Shown here piece by piece: positions 45,095 to 53,377 of a stretch of 64,000 bases of DNA. The stretch covers positions 1-64,000 of the forward strand of contig JABGRG010000006.1 in the NCBI GenBank assembly GCA_018648445.1. Direction: 5' to 3'. The notes under the pieces were generated by a model. The model did not search any database and was not told the DNA's origin. It saw nothing but the letters and a program-made list of their open reading frames with translations. The DNA comes from Rhodospirillales bacterium (GTDB taxonomy: Bacteria; Pseudomonadota; Alphaproteobacteria; Rhodospirillales_A; JACZKS01). Each line of letters begins with the position of its first letter. Within the stretch, counting starts at the first letter, position 1. A program made the position numbers and the translations under genes.

Positions 45095-46711
45095 ATGGAC
45101 TTCAAGATCAGGTTTTGCGGCGCGGCACGCACGGTTACGGGGTCTTGCTACCACGTCGAGCTTCCTGGGTTTCGCCTTCTCGTCGATTGCGGAATGTTCC
45201 AGGGCACGAAGACCGTGCGCGAACTGAACTACGGCGAGTTTCCGTTCGATCCGCACCAGGTCGATGCGGTTTTTCTGACCCATGCACATATCGATCATTC
45301 GGGGCTTTTGCCCAAACTTCGCAAAGCGGGCTTCAACGGAACGATCTTCGCCACCGAGGCGACACGGGATTTGCTCAGCTACATGCTGCCGGACTCGGGC
45401 CACATTCAGGAATCGGAAGTCAAACGCATCAACCGACGCAACCGCCGCCGGGGCGAACCGATCATCTTTCCCATCTATTCCTCCGAGGATGCGCGGGAAA
45501 CTGCCGAGGCCATATCGGTCGTTCCCATGGAAAGATGGCAGGACGCCGGGCGCGGAATTCGGTTTAGATACTGGAATGCGGGCCACATTCTGGGGTCGGC
45601 CTCGGTCGAGTTTGAGTTCCCGGAAACCGAGGAAAACGGCGGTGTCCAGCGGATACTGTTTTCCGGAGATATCGGCCCGGATCACAAGGCCCTGCAATCG
45701 GACCCGGAGGGCCCGACGGACCTTGATTTCCTGGTCGTCGAAAGTACCTACGGGGACCGCGACCGCTCGGATCTTTCGGCGGTTGCCCGGCGCGGCGCGT
45801 TAAAGGCGGAAATCCAGGCGGCACTGAACGCGGGGGGCAACATTCTTATTCCCGCTTTTGCCGTCGAGCGGACCCAGGAATTGCTGTTCGATCTGGGAAC
45901 CTTGATGGACGAAGGAGAAATTCCACCAACCCCGCTATTTCTCGATTCTCCGCTCGCCATTCGTGCGACGGAAGTGTTCGAACATCACCGCAAGAGCATG
46001 GAAGGCGTAGCCGGAAACGCCAACCCGTTTCGCCACAAATGCATAACGTTCGTTGAAAAAGCGAAGGAAAGCATGGGTCTGGAGCGGTTCCAGTCCGGGG
46101 CTATTATCATGGCGGCCAGCGGCATGTGCGATGCGGGCCGTATCCGCCATCACCTCGCCAATAACCTGAGTAATTCAAAATCGACGGTGCTGTTCGTCGG
46201 ATACCAGGCCCCCGGCACCCTTGGAAACCTGTTGGTCGACGGCAAAAAGAAGGTTCGCATCCACGGCGAGGAAATCTCGGTCAACGCGCGCATTCGTTCG
46301 GTCGATTTCTATTCGGCCCATGCCGACCGCGAACAGCTTGTCGACTGGATCAAAGACCGCTTCCCGGTCAAGCGCGGCATCTTCCTGACCCACGGCGAGC
46401 AATCGGTCATCGAAGCCTTCCGCAGCCGTCTTATCAAGGGCCGCATCAATCCGGACCTTCTGTTTGTTCCGCAACTGGACGAGGAATTTGAGATCAAGCC
46501 CGGCGAGCGGCCCAGCCGCCACCTGGATAGCCCGAGGATCGATGCCCACGGTCTGGACAATTCTCTAATTTCCGATTGGCACAACGATTACGCGGGACTG
46601 CTTCTGGAAATGGCCAACGACCTGCGCAGCCTGCCCGACGCCGACGCCCGGCGCGGACTGTTAACCGCCATGCGCAAAACCTTGAAGCAACAAGCGGCGG
46701 AAAGCGGTTAG
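45095..46711 (+). CDS. MBL-fold beta-CASP ribonuclease-like protein (YSH1/CPSF73 branch)
   Basis: A 538-residue protein. Zinc motif HAHIDH at 63-68, the GHILGSASVEFEF metal segment, the beta-CASP domain with ESTYGDRDR and VERTQELLF, and the C-terminal RMMBL stretch FYSAHADREQLVDWI and FLTHGEQSVIEAF. This branch is annotated as an exonuclease or RNA-processing MBL protein, distinct from RNase J at 1022. ATG 45095 has a gggaggaag SD at a good distance; a GTG at 45068 would overlap the SD. It overlaps the opposing DsbA-family gene by four bases. Confidence 0.88.
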   Translation: MDFKIRFCGAARTVTGSCYHVELPGFRLLVDCGMFQGTKTVRELNYGEFPFDPHQVDAVFLTHAHIDHSGLLPKLRKAGFNGTIFATEATRDLLSYMLPDSGHIQESEVKRINRRNRRRGEPIIFPIYSSEDARETAEAISVVPMERWQDAGRGIRFRYWNAGHILGSASVEFEFPETEENGGVQRILFSGDIGPDHKALQSDPEGPTDLDFLVVESTYGDRDRSDLSAVARRGALKAEIQAALNAGGNILIPAFAVERTQELLFDLGTLMDEGEIPPTPLFLDSPLAIRATEVFEHHRKSMEGVAGNANPFRHKCITFVEKAKESMGLERFQSGAIIMAASGMCDAGRIRHHLANNLSNSKSTVLFVGYQAPGTLGNLLVDGKKKVRIHGEEISVNARIRSVDFYSAHADREQLVDWIKDRFPVKRGIFLTHGEQSVIEAFRSRLIKGRINPDLLFVPQLDEEFEIKPGERPSRHLDSPRIDAHGLDNSLISDWHNDYAGLLLEMANDLRSLPDADARRGLLTAMRKTLKQQAAESG

Positions 46712-47340
46712 CCTTCCGGAGCGACCGCCGCATCAATCATGCGGGCGAGGACTTGCGGTTCGTGGGCTCCTGATATGACCATGGATCCGCCGAGGATGAA
46801 GGAGGGGACGCTGTTGACGCCGCGGCGGTGGGCCCGCGTGTTTTCCTCGTAAACGAAGGACACGTCTTCGTCGCTGGACAGGTAGTCGGCCAGTTGCGTC
46901 TCGTTCAGGCCCAGATCGGACCCGATTTTGATCAGGACCTCGTTTTCGCCGATGTTTTTTCCATTGATGAAATAGTTGAGGAACAAGGCTTCGACGACGA
47001 TGTCGGCTTTTCCGTGATTTTCCGCGAACTGCACCAGACGATGGGAATTTACCGAATTGGGTGTCTGCCGGATACGATCGAAGGCGAAATCAATTTCAAC
47101 CGATTGCCCGGCGTCGCCGATGGCTCCATAAATGCGGCGGACACGGGCCTCCGTTCCGAATTTGCGGACCAGATAGGTGTTACGGTCCATGCCTTCTCCG
47201 GGCATATCGGGATTCAATAAAAACGGTCGCCAGCGCGGCTCAATCTTGACGTTCGGCCGAAGAAGCATTGCCGCTTCGAGACGACGTTTTCCCACATAGC
47301 ACCAAGGGCAAATCGTGTCGAAGATGACATCAACCCGCAT
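46708..47340 (-). CDS. DsbA-family oxidoreductase, FrnE-like
   Basis: A 210-residue thioredoxin-fold protein without signal peptide, so cytosolic. The active site is CPWC (Cys11, Cys14) in FDTICPWCYVGKRR, and the helical insert has RPFLLNPDMPGEGMDRNTYL. The conserved end reads GVNSVPSFILGG. FrnE-like proteins act as thiol isomerases or in stress resistance; 2-hydroxychromene-2-carboxylate isomerases share the fold, but the CxxC favours FrnE. The ATG at 47340 lies four bases from the edge of the composite repeat element, so its promoter may be inside that element. Confidence 0.87.
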   Translation of the reverse strand: MRVDVIFDTICPWCYVGKRRLEAAMLLRPNVKIEPRWRPFLLNPDMPGEGMDRNTYLVRKFGTEARVRRIYGAIGDAGQSVEIDFAFDRIRQTPNSVNSHRLVQFAENHGKADIVVEALFLNYFINGKNIGENEVLIKIGSDLGLNETQLADYLSSDEDVSFVYEENTRAHRRGVNSVPSFILGGSMVISGAHEPQVLARMIDAAVAPEG

Positions 47341-47343
47341 GGC

Positions 47344-47608
47344 TATACCAGGGACCAAGGATAATGATTTATAGAGACGGCCTTCCCGGCCTTTCGGTTA
47401 GGAGCGTGTTTCGCGGCGATGCGGCACATCGGAAGGGACGCGCGACGACATCCGAAAGGTCGGGAAGGCCGCCGTTCCGGTCGTGGACACGCCCCGTCGG
47501 AGGGCGTCGCAAAGCCTTGACGATATGCCGCATCGCCTGCGGCCTTGCTCCTACCCGACGAGGCGTGTCCACGATCTCTATAAGTCACTATCCATGGCCC
47601 TTGGTATA
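47344..47608. mobile_element. 265-bp composite inverted-repeat element
   Basis: The outer 34 bases (47344-47377 and 47575-47608) are inverted repeats matching at 29 of 34 positions, beginning TATACCA on each end. Inside are two hairpin modules. One pairs 47378-47397 with 47452-47471 (19 of 20); the other pairs 47482-47501 with 47554-47573 (18 of 20). The loops of the two modules are clearly related when one is reversed (shared TAGGAGC, GCGATGCGGCA.ATCG and GCGACG), while the stem sequences differ. Several short ORFs arise by symmetry and are not genes. It fits a non-autonomous, TA-flanked element or an inverted dimer of one. Confidence 0.7.
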
Positions 47609-47610
47609 AA

Positions 47611-48951
47611 TTACTCCAAATTCTGGCGGGCCCGCGCGATGAGCGCGGCGGGATCGTCGTCCGCTTCCAGTTCGGCGGCGCCGACCGCAACGGAAATGGT
47701 TATGGGGCGATACACGTCGTCAACGGCGAAATCCGTGTATCCGAGAATACCGGCAACGCGGCGCATGACGAATTCCCCCTCGGCCAGCGGCGTATCGGGC
47801 AAGGCGACGCAGAATTCAGCGTCACCGTGGCGGGCCGAGAAATCCTCCAGCCGCACCATGCCTGAAATCCAGTGGGAAACCTTGCGCTTCAGATCATCGG
47901 CCGCGGCGTCGCCGAATTCCTTGCGCACGTCTTCTACTGAGCCGGTAATACTGAAGAAGATGACCGTAAGGTGGCGCTGCCATTCGCGGGATTCGTCGGT
48001 CAGAACGTCCAGGTGGTTGCGCAGGAATTCGTATGTATACGCGCCGGTCAATTCGTCTCGGATCGGATCGCCCTTGGCCGCTTCGATGGCCTCGCTGATG
48101 CGCCGCCGAAGACGCTGGCGGGTACCCAGGCTGGTCAAAACATAACGAATGCGGGCGTCGGTCTGCATCCCATCGAGAATTCGACTCGCACCCTGCCACA
48201 TGGCGTTGGTCGCATCCATCTCGACACCGGGTTCCGGGATCAAAAGGATCGGCAGATTGAACAGGCGGGGATTGTTTCTGACCTCTTCGCAAAACTCCAT
48301 GACGTCTTCAATGGCATCATCCGGAGCAACCCCCACGACCGCAGCGTTGAATTCGCCGTCATACAAGGCATCGCGCGCTTCAAACAGTTGGTCGCACCGG
48401 CTCAAAATCCCGCCATCGCCCAGCGCTGCCCCGATCACATCGGCGGTTCCGCTGCGGCTGGAACTGACCAGAATCGAAATCGGTCCCTTGTCGATGGAAA
48501 GATCGGGTGTTTTGGGGATATCGACGCCGAATTTGCGGGCCAGCGCCGTTCGCCGCCGCAATTCCGCCAACTGGGTGGACAAGCGCATCAAAGGATGAAA
48601 GCGAAGGAAAATTTCGTCGCCCTGCGGTTCCCCCACGTAAACGTCGTCAACTTCGGCAGCCAGTGCCTTTTCAAACAGCTGATTGGTTTCCTCAACTGCC
48701 CACACAACAACCGGAATGCCCGCGCTTTCAGGTTGCCCGCGCAACGCCTCGATCAGGGAGAAACCATCAATGTCCGCCGATTCGTAATCGATTATCGCCA
48801 AATCGGTTCCGCCTTCGCGAGCTTCGCTCAAAAACTGGTCAACCTCGTCACAGACGAGGGCGTTACAGTTGTTCTCGCTCAATACGTCGGAAAGCCGGTC
48901 TGCCCGTTTCGCGTCGGTTCCGGCGATAAGGATATTGGCCAAGCGATTCAT
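47611..48951 (-). CDS. REC-REC-GGDEF protein with degenerate active site, PopA-like c-di-GMP receptor candidate
   Basis: A 446-residue protein with two receiver-like domains (about 1-125, Asp55 in LAIIDYES; and about 155-275, without a clear phospho-acceptor) and a C-terminal GGDEF domain. The active-site loop reads GDAEF (376-380) and the metal Asp region reads IFFSITG, so cyclase activity is unlikely. The inhibitory site RLED (367-370), five residues before the loop, is intact. The same combination defines Caulobacter PopA, a c-di-GMP effector related to PleD. Its stop abuts the repeat element. Confidence 0.78.
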   Translation of the reverse strand: MNRLANILIAGTDAKRADRLSDVLSENNCNALVCDEVDQFLSEAREGGTDLAIIDYESADIDGFSLIEALRGQPESAGIPVVVWAVEETNQLFEKALAAEVDDVYVGEPQGDEIFLRFHPLMRLSTQLAELRRRTALARKFGVDIPKTPDLSIDKGPISILVSSSRSGTADVIGAALGDGGILSRCDQLFEARDALYDGEFNAAVVGVAPDDAIEDVMEFCEEVRNNPRLFNLPILLIPEPGVEMDATNAMWQGASRILDGMQTDARIRYVLTSLGTRQRLRRRISEAIEAAKGDPIRDELTGAYTYEFLRNHLDVLTDESREWQRHLTVIFFSITGSVEDVRKEFGDAAADDLKRKVSHWISGMVRLEDFSARHGDAEFCVALPDTPLAEGEFVMRRVAGILGYTDFAVDDVYRPITISVAVGAAELEADDDPAALIARARQNLE

Positions 48952-49130
48952 TTTCGGCGTAACCCCCGGTTTGCCCCAATTTCACGCCACGAACAGCGAT
49001 GCAAGAGGGCGGCACATCCTGAATACCTTGTTGGCTATTATATGGCTTATGCGCATGAAATCAGCAGCGAAATTCCGCCCGGCCAGCAAATCGATTGGTC
49101 TGGTTCTTATTGTCGCGTGATCGAACCGCC

Positions 49131-50066
49131 CTAGACGGTCGTCACGAAATCCTTCCCAAGCGTCCGGTTCCTGCCGGCGTTTTTGGCCGCGTAAAGCCTT
49201 TCGTCAGCCATGGCAATGACATCGGCGGGGGGGATATTCCCGTCGGGAACGATGGTTACCACCCCCAAACTGACGGTCACATATTTGCTGATGTCGGAAC
49301 CCCGGTTGGGGATTTTCAAAGCCAGAATGTTTTCGCGGATATCCTCGGCGATTTTCATTGCGTCTTCGTGGTCGGTAACCGGAAGGACACAGCAAAATTC
49401 CTCTCCGCCATACCGCGCCGCCATATCCAGCGAACGGCGAACCGTCTCGGCGATCAGGCGGCTAACCTCTTTCAGGCAATCGTCGCCAGCCAGATGGCCG
49501 TATGTGTCGTTGAAATTCTTGAAATAGTCGATGTCCAACATGATTACGGATAGCGGCCCCGTCGGGCGCCGCAATCCACAACACTCGAGTTCAATTCTAC
49601 TGTCCAGGTGGCGTCTATTGGCGAGTTCGGTCAACCCATCCGTCGTCGACAATTTCGCCAGCATCGCAAGCGCTTTGGTCAGCTTGATGTGGTTACCCAC
49701 CCGCATTAGAACGATGGGGGGGCTGACCGGCTTTGTAATATAGTCGACGGCGCCGACCTCCAGTCCACGGGCCTCATCGGAAACGCTGGTAAGGCCGGTA
49801 ACGAAAATAACCGGTATGGTCGCCGTAACGGGGTTGGCTTTCAACGACGCGCAGACCTCGTACCCATCCATTTCGGGCATGACAACATCCAGGACAATCA
49901 GGTCCGGTGCTTCGGCTTCTGCTACCTTCAGCGCGTCCGCGCCACTGGTCGCGAAAAGAATTTCATGATGGTCCTCGAGAATTTCGGACAAGATGTCGAT
50001 GTTCATCGGATCGTCATCGACAATCAGAATTGTTCCGCGCTCGTTGTCAGGCAGCGAATAGTCCAT
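49131..50066 (-). CDS. Response regulator diguanylate cyclase (REC-GGDEF)
   Basis: A 312-residue protein. The receiver has acidic pocket VDDDP (17-20), phospho-acceptor Asp60 in IVLDVVMP, FVTGL and the TKP lysine at about 112. The GGDEF domain has an active GGEEF loop (220-224), catalytic metal segment LDIDYFKNFNDTYGH, and an I-site RSLD (211-214) exactly five residues upstream, so it should make c-di-GMP under product inhibition. It is PleD/WspR-like in layout. It lies upstream of the degenerate PopA-like gene on the same strand, separated by 179 bases that contain a TATAAT-like box (about 49037-49042, minus). Confidence 0.9.
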   Translation of the reverse strand: MDYSLPDNERGTILIVDDDPMNIDILSEILEDHHEILFATSGADALKVAEAEAPDLIVLDVVMPEMDGYEVCASLKANPVTATIPVIFVTGLTSVSDEARGLEVGAVDYITKPVSPPIVLMRVGNHIKLTKALAMLAKLSTTDGLTELANRRHLDSRIELECCGLRRPTGPLSVIMLDIDYFKNFNDTYGHLAGDDCLKEVSRLIAETVRRSLDMAARYGGEEFCCVLPVTDHEDAMKIAEDIRENILALKIPNRGSDISKYVTVSLGVVTIVPDGNIPPADVIAMADERLYAAKNAGRNRTLGKDFVTTV

Positions 50067-50345
50067 GTGCCAATTCTGTCTTTTCCGCTTTTTTGACCGA
50101 CAAATCAAACTCCTTGCGGGCTGTTTTGAGTTACAGTTCCACTTCCGGTCCGCGTCCGGTCGGCAAGGTGTAAGGTACTGGATTCGAAAATGCCGAACAA
50201 GGACCCCGTGCTCGGCTCTGATTTGCGCGGCATTGCCGGGCAAACCAGCGACATCCTTGCGCGCGTCGGTAAGTCGGTCCGCGATCAAAAAGGTTGTCAT
50301 GGAATCGGCGTCAAAGGTGGTTTCAAATATGAGCGGGGCGAGCCG

Positions 50346-51791
50346 ATGAACAAACTGGCGGTGTTGTGGCGCTTTTCCTCCGTTGTTATTTTGGCGCTTG
50401 TCGGCGGATGTGTCAGCCAAACCGTCCACGACACCGGCTATCTGGCGGCCCCCGCCGCCTGCAAAAGACCGATCTCATTCGATGAAGCCCGGCATCTTCT
50501 GGCTCGCACCGGTTTTGGCGTACCCCGCACCACCGAGATTGAAGCGTTACGGCCCCTTTGCTATGAGCAGGCGGTCAACAAAATCCTCGCCGGTGTGCGG
50601 CGGAAACCGCTTTTGCCGCCGCCGGAGATGATAATAAGTCCGGGCGAGCGAACCAACACCGCTCGAATGACGGCCGCCGAGCGCAAGGCCTACAACAAGG
50701 CCACCCGAAAGGAGACTACTGCGCTCGAGCAGTGGTGGATTCGCGAAATGCTGGAAACGGACTCGCCTTTGAGCGAGCGTCTGACCATTTTCTGGCACGG
50801 ACACTTCGCCACGGAAGCAAGAAAGGTGAAATTTGGCCGCATGATGTTTGAACAACATGCGGCGCTTCGACGAAACGCCCTGGGAAATTTCGGCGATCTT
50901 CTTTCCGACATCTCCAAGGGAGGAGCGATGCTCTATTACCTCGACGGGCATAAAAACGTGAAGGGTCGGCCCAACGAGAACTTCGCACGGGAGGTGATGG
51001 AACTTCACTCCATGGGAGAGGGGCAGGGGTACACCGAAAACGATGTACGAGAGGGAGCGCGCGCCTTTACGGGCTGGCGCGTGAATATGAAGACGGGAGA
51101 ATTCCGGCTCGCCAAGAACAGCCATGATCGGCAGGCAAAAACCTTTCTCGGTCGAACGGGATATCTGGACGGTGACGACGCGATTGAAACCATTCTCGAA
51201 CAGCCCGGCGTCGCCCCGTTCATTACGACGAAGTTATGGCGCGAATTCGTTTCTCCCCATCCCGACCCGGTCGAGGTCAAGCGTTTGGCAACGGATTTTC
51301 GCAATTCCGGCTATCAACTGGGGCCGCTGCTGAAGGGGTTGTTGGTGAGCTCCTATTTTCGCGATCCGGCCAACCGCGGCGCACTCATTAAATCACCCGT
51401 CGATCTGGTCATTGGCACCTTACGTCTTCTAAATTTCGCGGCCCCGTCTCCGAAACAGGTCAGCGTAGATCAGCGTCGCATGGGGCTGGACTTATTCGAC
51501 CCGCCCGACGTCAACGGCTGGAAAGGCGGCACGGAATGGATCACGACGACAAGTACCCTGTTTCGTCGGCAATTTCTGCTCTCGGTGATACGAAGCGCGA
51601 AGCCCCAATCAACCAAGAGGCCGTATGGCATGGCCGATACAGAAGCGTTGCGGGCCATCGCCGAAAATTCGCCCGAAGAACTCAGGAAATTGATTTTGGC
51701 GACAGCCCCCGTAATGGCCCGTTCGATGAAGGGCAGGGGCCTTGCTTTGATCGAGAAACTTCTGCTCGATCCCGTGTATCAGTTGAAATAG
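50346..51791 (+). CDS. DUF1800 domain lipoprotein
   Basis: A 481-residue protein with a lipoprotein signal: hydrophobic WRFSSVVILALVGGC and a lipobox Cys at residue 22. The DUF1800 core shows EARHLLARTGFG, LTIFWHGHFATEARKVK, NENFAREVMELHSMGEGQGYTENDV, ARAFTGWRVN and DVNGWKGGTEWI. The family is found with DUF1501 proteins in many phyla; no enzymatic role is proven. An in-frame ATG at 50190 would bury the signal peptide and is rejected. The 279 bases upstream hold no other supported gene. Confidence 0.88.
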   Translation: MNKLAVLWRFSSVVILALVGGCVSQTVHDTGYLAAPAACKRPISFDEARHLLARTGFGVPRTTEIEALRPLCYEQAVNKILAGVRRKPLLPPPEMIISPGERTNTARMTAAERKAYNKATRKETTALEQWWIREMLETDSPLSERLTIFWHGHFATEARKVKFGRMMFEQHAALRRNALGNFGDLLSDISKGGAMLYYLDGHKNVKGRPNENFAREVMELHSMGEGQGYTENDVREGARAFTGWRVNMKTGEFRLAKNSHDRQAKTFLGRTGYLDGDDAIETILEQPGVAPFITTKLWREFVSPHPDPVEVKRLATDFRNSGYQLGPLLKGLLVSSYFRDPANRGALIKSPVDLVIGTLRLLNFAAPSPKQVSVDQRRMGLDLFDPPDVNGWKGGTEWITTTSTLFRRQFLLSVIRSAKPQSTKRPYGMADTEALRAIAENSPEELRKLILATAPVMARSMKGRGLALIEKLLLDPVYQLK

Positions 51792-51801
51792 AGAGGCCGC
51801 T

Positions 51802-52980
51802 ATGAAACGTCGTAAATTCCTCGGCCTGACAGCAACAACACCGCTTCTTCTCAGCCCATTCGCCCGGGCCGCGTGGGCCGCTGCGCGTTGGGATAGAACA
51901 CTGGTATTGGTCGAGCTCAATGGCGGAAATGACGGCCTCAACACCGTCGTTCCCTATACCGATCCGAATTATTACGACCTCAGGCCAAACATCGCCATTC
52001 CCCGCGATCAGGTCTTGCAACTGGACGAGAAGCGTGGATTGCACCCGGGGTTCGAACCCCTCATGCCGCTATGGAAAAACCGCGAGATGGCGATCATCGA
52101 GGGGCTGGGATACCCCGAGCCCAATCTTTCCCATTTTCGAGGTATCGACATTTGGAACACCGCTTCCGATTCGAAAGAAACTCTCGTCGATGGGTGGGTA
52201 TCCCGCCTGTTCAAGCGATACCCGCCACCGTCCGATTTCACTGCCGATGGCATAATCCTCGGTCGCAATGCCATGGGGCCGCTACAAGGTAGCAAGGGAC
52301 GCACCGTAAGCCTGCTCAAGAATGTCGAGAAGACGCTAAAGCAATCTAGCCGCGTTCGCCGGGGGCCTGTCCGCGATGGCGACGACGCGTTGGCCCATAT
52401 TCTGCGCAAACGCGCGCACCTGCGCGACGCGACGGACGACATTATCTCCAGGCATATCGGCGATATCGACCTTGGCGCATCATTTTCGACCGAAGTGATC
52501 ACACCGCCGGGACCGTCTCTGGGCGAGCAATTCGAAATTGCGGCCCGCCTGTTGGCGTCAGGCGTCAAAACACCGCTTATCAAACTGTTCCGCATCAAGT
52601 TCGATACCCACGCCGACCCGCCGGAACTCCACGCCGAGCTTCTTTCCGAGTTGGCGGGCGCCGTGTCCACCTTCGCCGAAGTCATGAAGGCCAAGGGACT
52701 ATGGGACAAGGTGTTGGTTATGACCTACTCGGAATTCGGACGGCGGCCGAAGGAAAACTTCAGCTTGGGAACGGATCACGGTACCGCTGCGCCGCATTTC
52801 CTTTTCGGCGGTCGGGTCAAGGGCGGGCTATACGGTGAACAACCGCCGCTCGACGACCTCGACAACGGCAACCTTAAGCACCGTCTGCATTTCCGTTCCC
52901 TTTATTCTTCGGTAGTCGAAGAGTGGTGGAATCTGGCGCCCTCGTTCTTCGAGGAAAAGCCCCTGGGCGTAGTCGGATAA
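51802..52980 (+). CDS. DUF1501 domain protein, Tat-exported
   Basis: A 392-residue protein with a twin-arginine signal (MKRRKFLGLTATTPLLL). Its core has LVLVELNGGNDGLNTVVPY, LHPGFEPLMPLW, EGLGYPEPNLSHFRGIDIW and MTYSEFGRRPKEN with GTDHGTAAPHFLFGG. The pattern is that of the alkaline-phosphatase-like fold of DUF1501. It follows the DUF1800 gene by ten bases. The pair is recurrent, and export of one by Tat and of the other as a lipoprotein implies a joint envelope function. Confidence 0.9.
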   Translation: MKRRKFLGLTATTPLLLSPFARAAWAAARWDRTLVLVELNGGNDGLNTVVPYTDPNYYDLRPNIAIPRDQVLQLDEKRGLHPGFEPLMPLWKNREMAIIEGLGYPEPNLSHFRGIDIWNTASDSKETLVDGWVSRLFKRYPPPSDFTADGIILGRNAMGPLQGSKGRTVSLLKNVEKTLKQSSRVRRGPVRDGDDALAHILRKRAHLRDATDDIISRHIGDIDLGASFSTEVITPPGPSLGEQFEIAARLLASGVKTPLIKLFRIKFDTHADPPELHAELLSELAGAVSTFAEVMKAKGLWDKVLVMTYSEFGRRPKENFSLGTDHGTAAPHFLFGGRVKGGLYGEQPPLDDLDNGNLKHRLHFRSLYSSVVEEWWNLAPSFFEEKPLGVVG

Positions 52981-52988
52981 CGCGCGGA

Positions 52989-53009
52989 TTTTGGCGGATG
53001 GGTGGGATT
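52989..53009 (-). repeat. Duplicate of the tRNA-Ser 3' end
   Basis: Bases 52989-53009 repeat 53130-53151, the 3' end of the tRNA-Ser gene with its encoded CCA, with one base missing in a G run. The repeat has the same orientation as the tRNA and lies about 120 bases beyond its end. This is the kind of scar left by an integrase-type element or a recombination event at the tRNA. No integrase is present. The 53010-53129 spacer shows no gene. Confidence 0.55.
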
Positions 53010-53132
53010 GGCTTCGCTTCGCTCACCCCGCTGCGCGGCGATGCCGCTTCGCGAACGAACCTTGGCTCCGTTCACCGAACCCCAGTCCCCATACACCAAA
53101 AAGGACCCGAAATCCGGATCCATTGTGGTTTT

Positions 53133-53223
53133 TGGCGGATGGGGTGGGATTCGAACCCACGAAGAGCTATTCACCCTTGCCGGTTTTCAAGACCGGTGCC
53201 TTCAACCGCTCGGCCACCCATCC
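53133..53223 (-). tRNA. tRNA-Ser (anticodon TGA)
   Basis: Minus-strand cloverleaf with acceptor GGATGGG/CCCATCC and discriminator G. The anticodon stem CCGGT/ACCGG closes the loop CTTGAAA, so the anticodon TGA lies at 53187-53189. A long class II variable arm and a T-arm GTGGG-TTCGAAT-CCCAC follow. The 3' CCA is encoded. Length of 91 bases fits tRNA-Ser. Confidence 0.97.
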
Positions 53224-53256
53224 GTCTAGGTGTCGCAATGCCCGTGAGAGCGCATG

Positions 53257-53284
53257 ATTATCACCCTTCGATCATCTCTCGCAA
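53257..53284 (-). promoter_or_regulatory. Promoter of tRNA-Ser
   Basis: On the minus strand TTGCGA and GATAAT are 16 bases apart, and the predicted start lies about 25 bases before the tRNA 5' end. A TTGACA at 53309-53314 on the plus strand may contribute to mscS expression, but its -10 is weak. Confidence 0.5.
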
Positions 53285-53377
53285 GATGATGTTCGATCCT
53301 AAATTTCCTTGACAAGCACGGGGAGCACCGTCCAACTCCGAGCTGGGCTCAAGGCATCAATGTGAAGGAATTTCACT

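Noticed and set aside
47343..47690. Several similar-looking short ORFs on both strands within the composite repeat
   Set aside because: They resemble each other because the DNA is an inverted repeat; codon pattern and lack of SD argue against coding.
49042..49134. 30-codon frame between the two GGDEF genes
   Set aside because: No SD, no hydrophobic or domain pattern, antisense to the probable promoter of the PopA-like gene.
50190..50345. N-terminal extension of the DUF1800 protein
   Set aside because: It would place 52 polar residues before a clear lipoprotein signal peptide; the ATG at 50346 is preferred.
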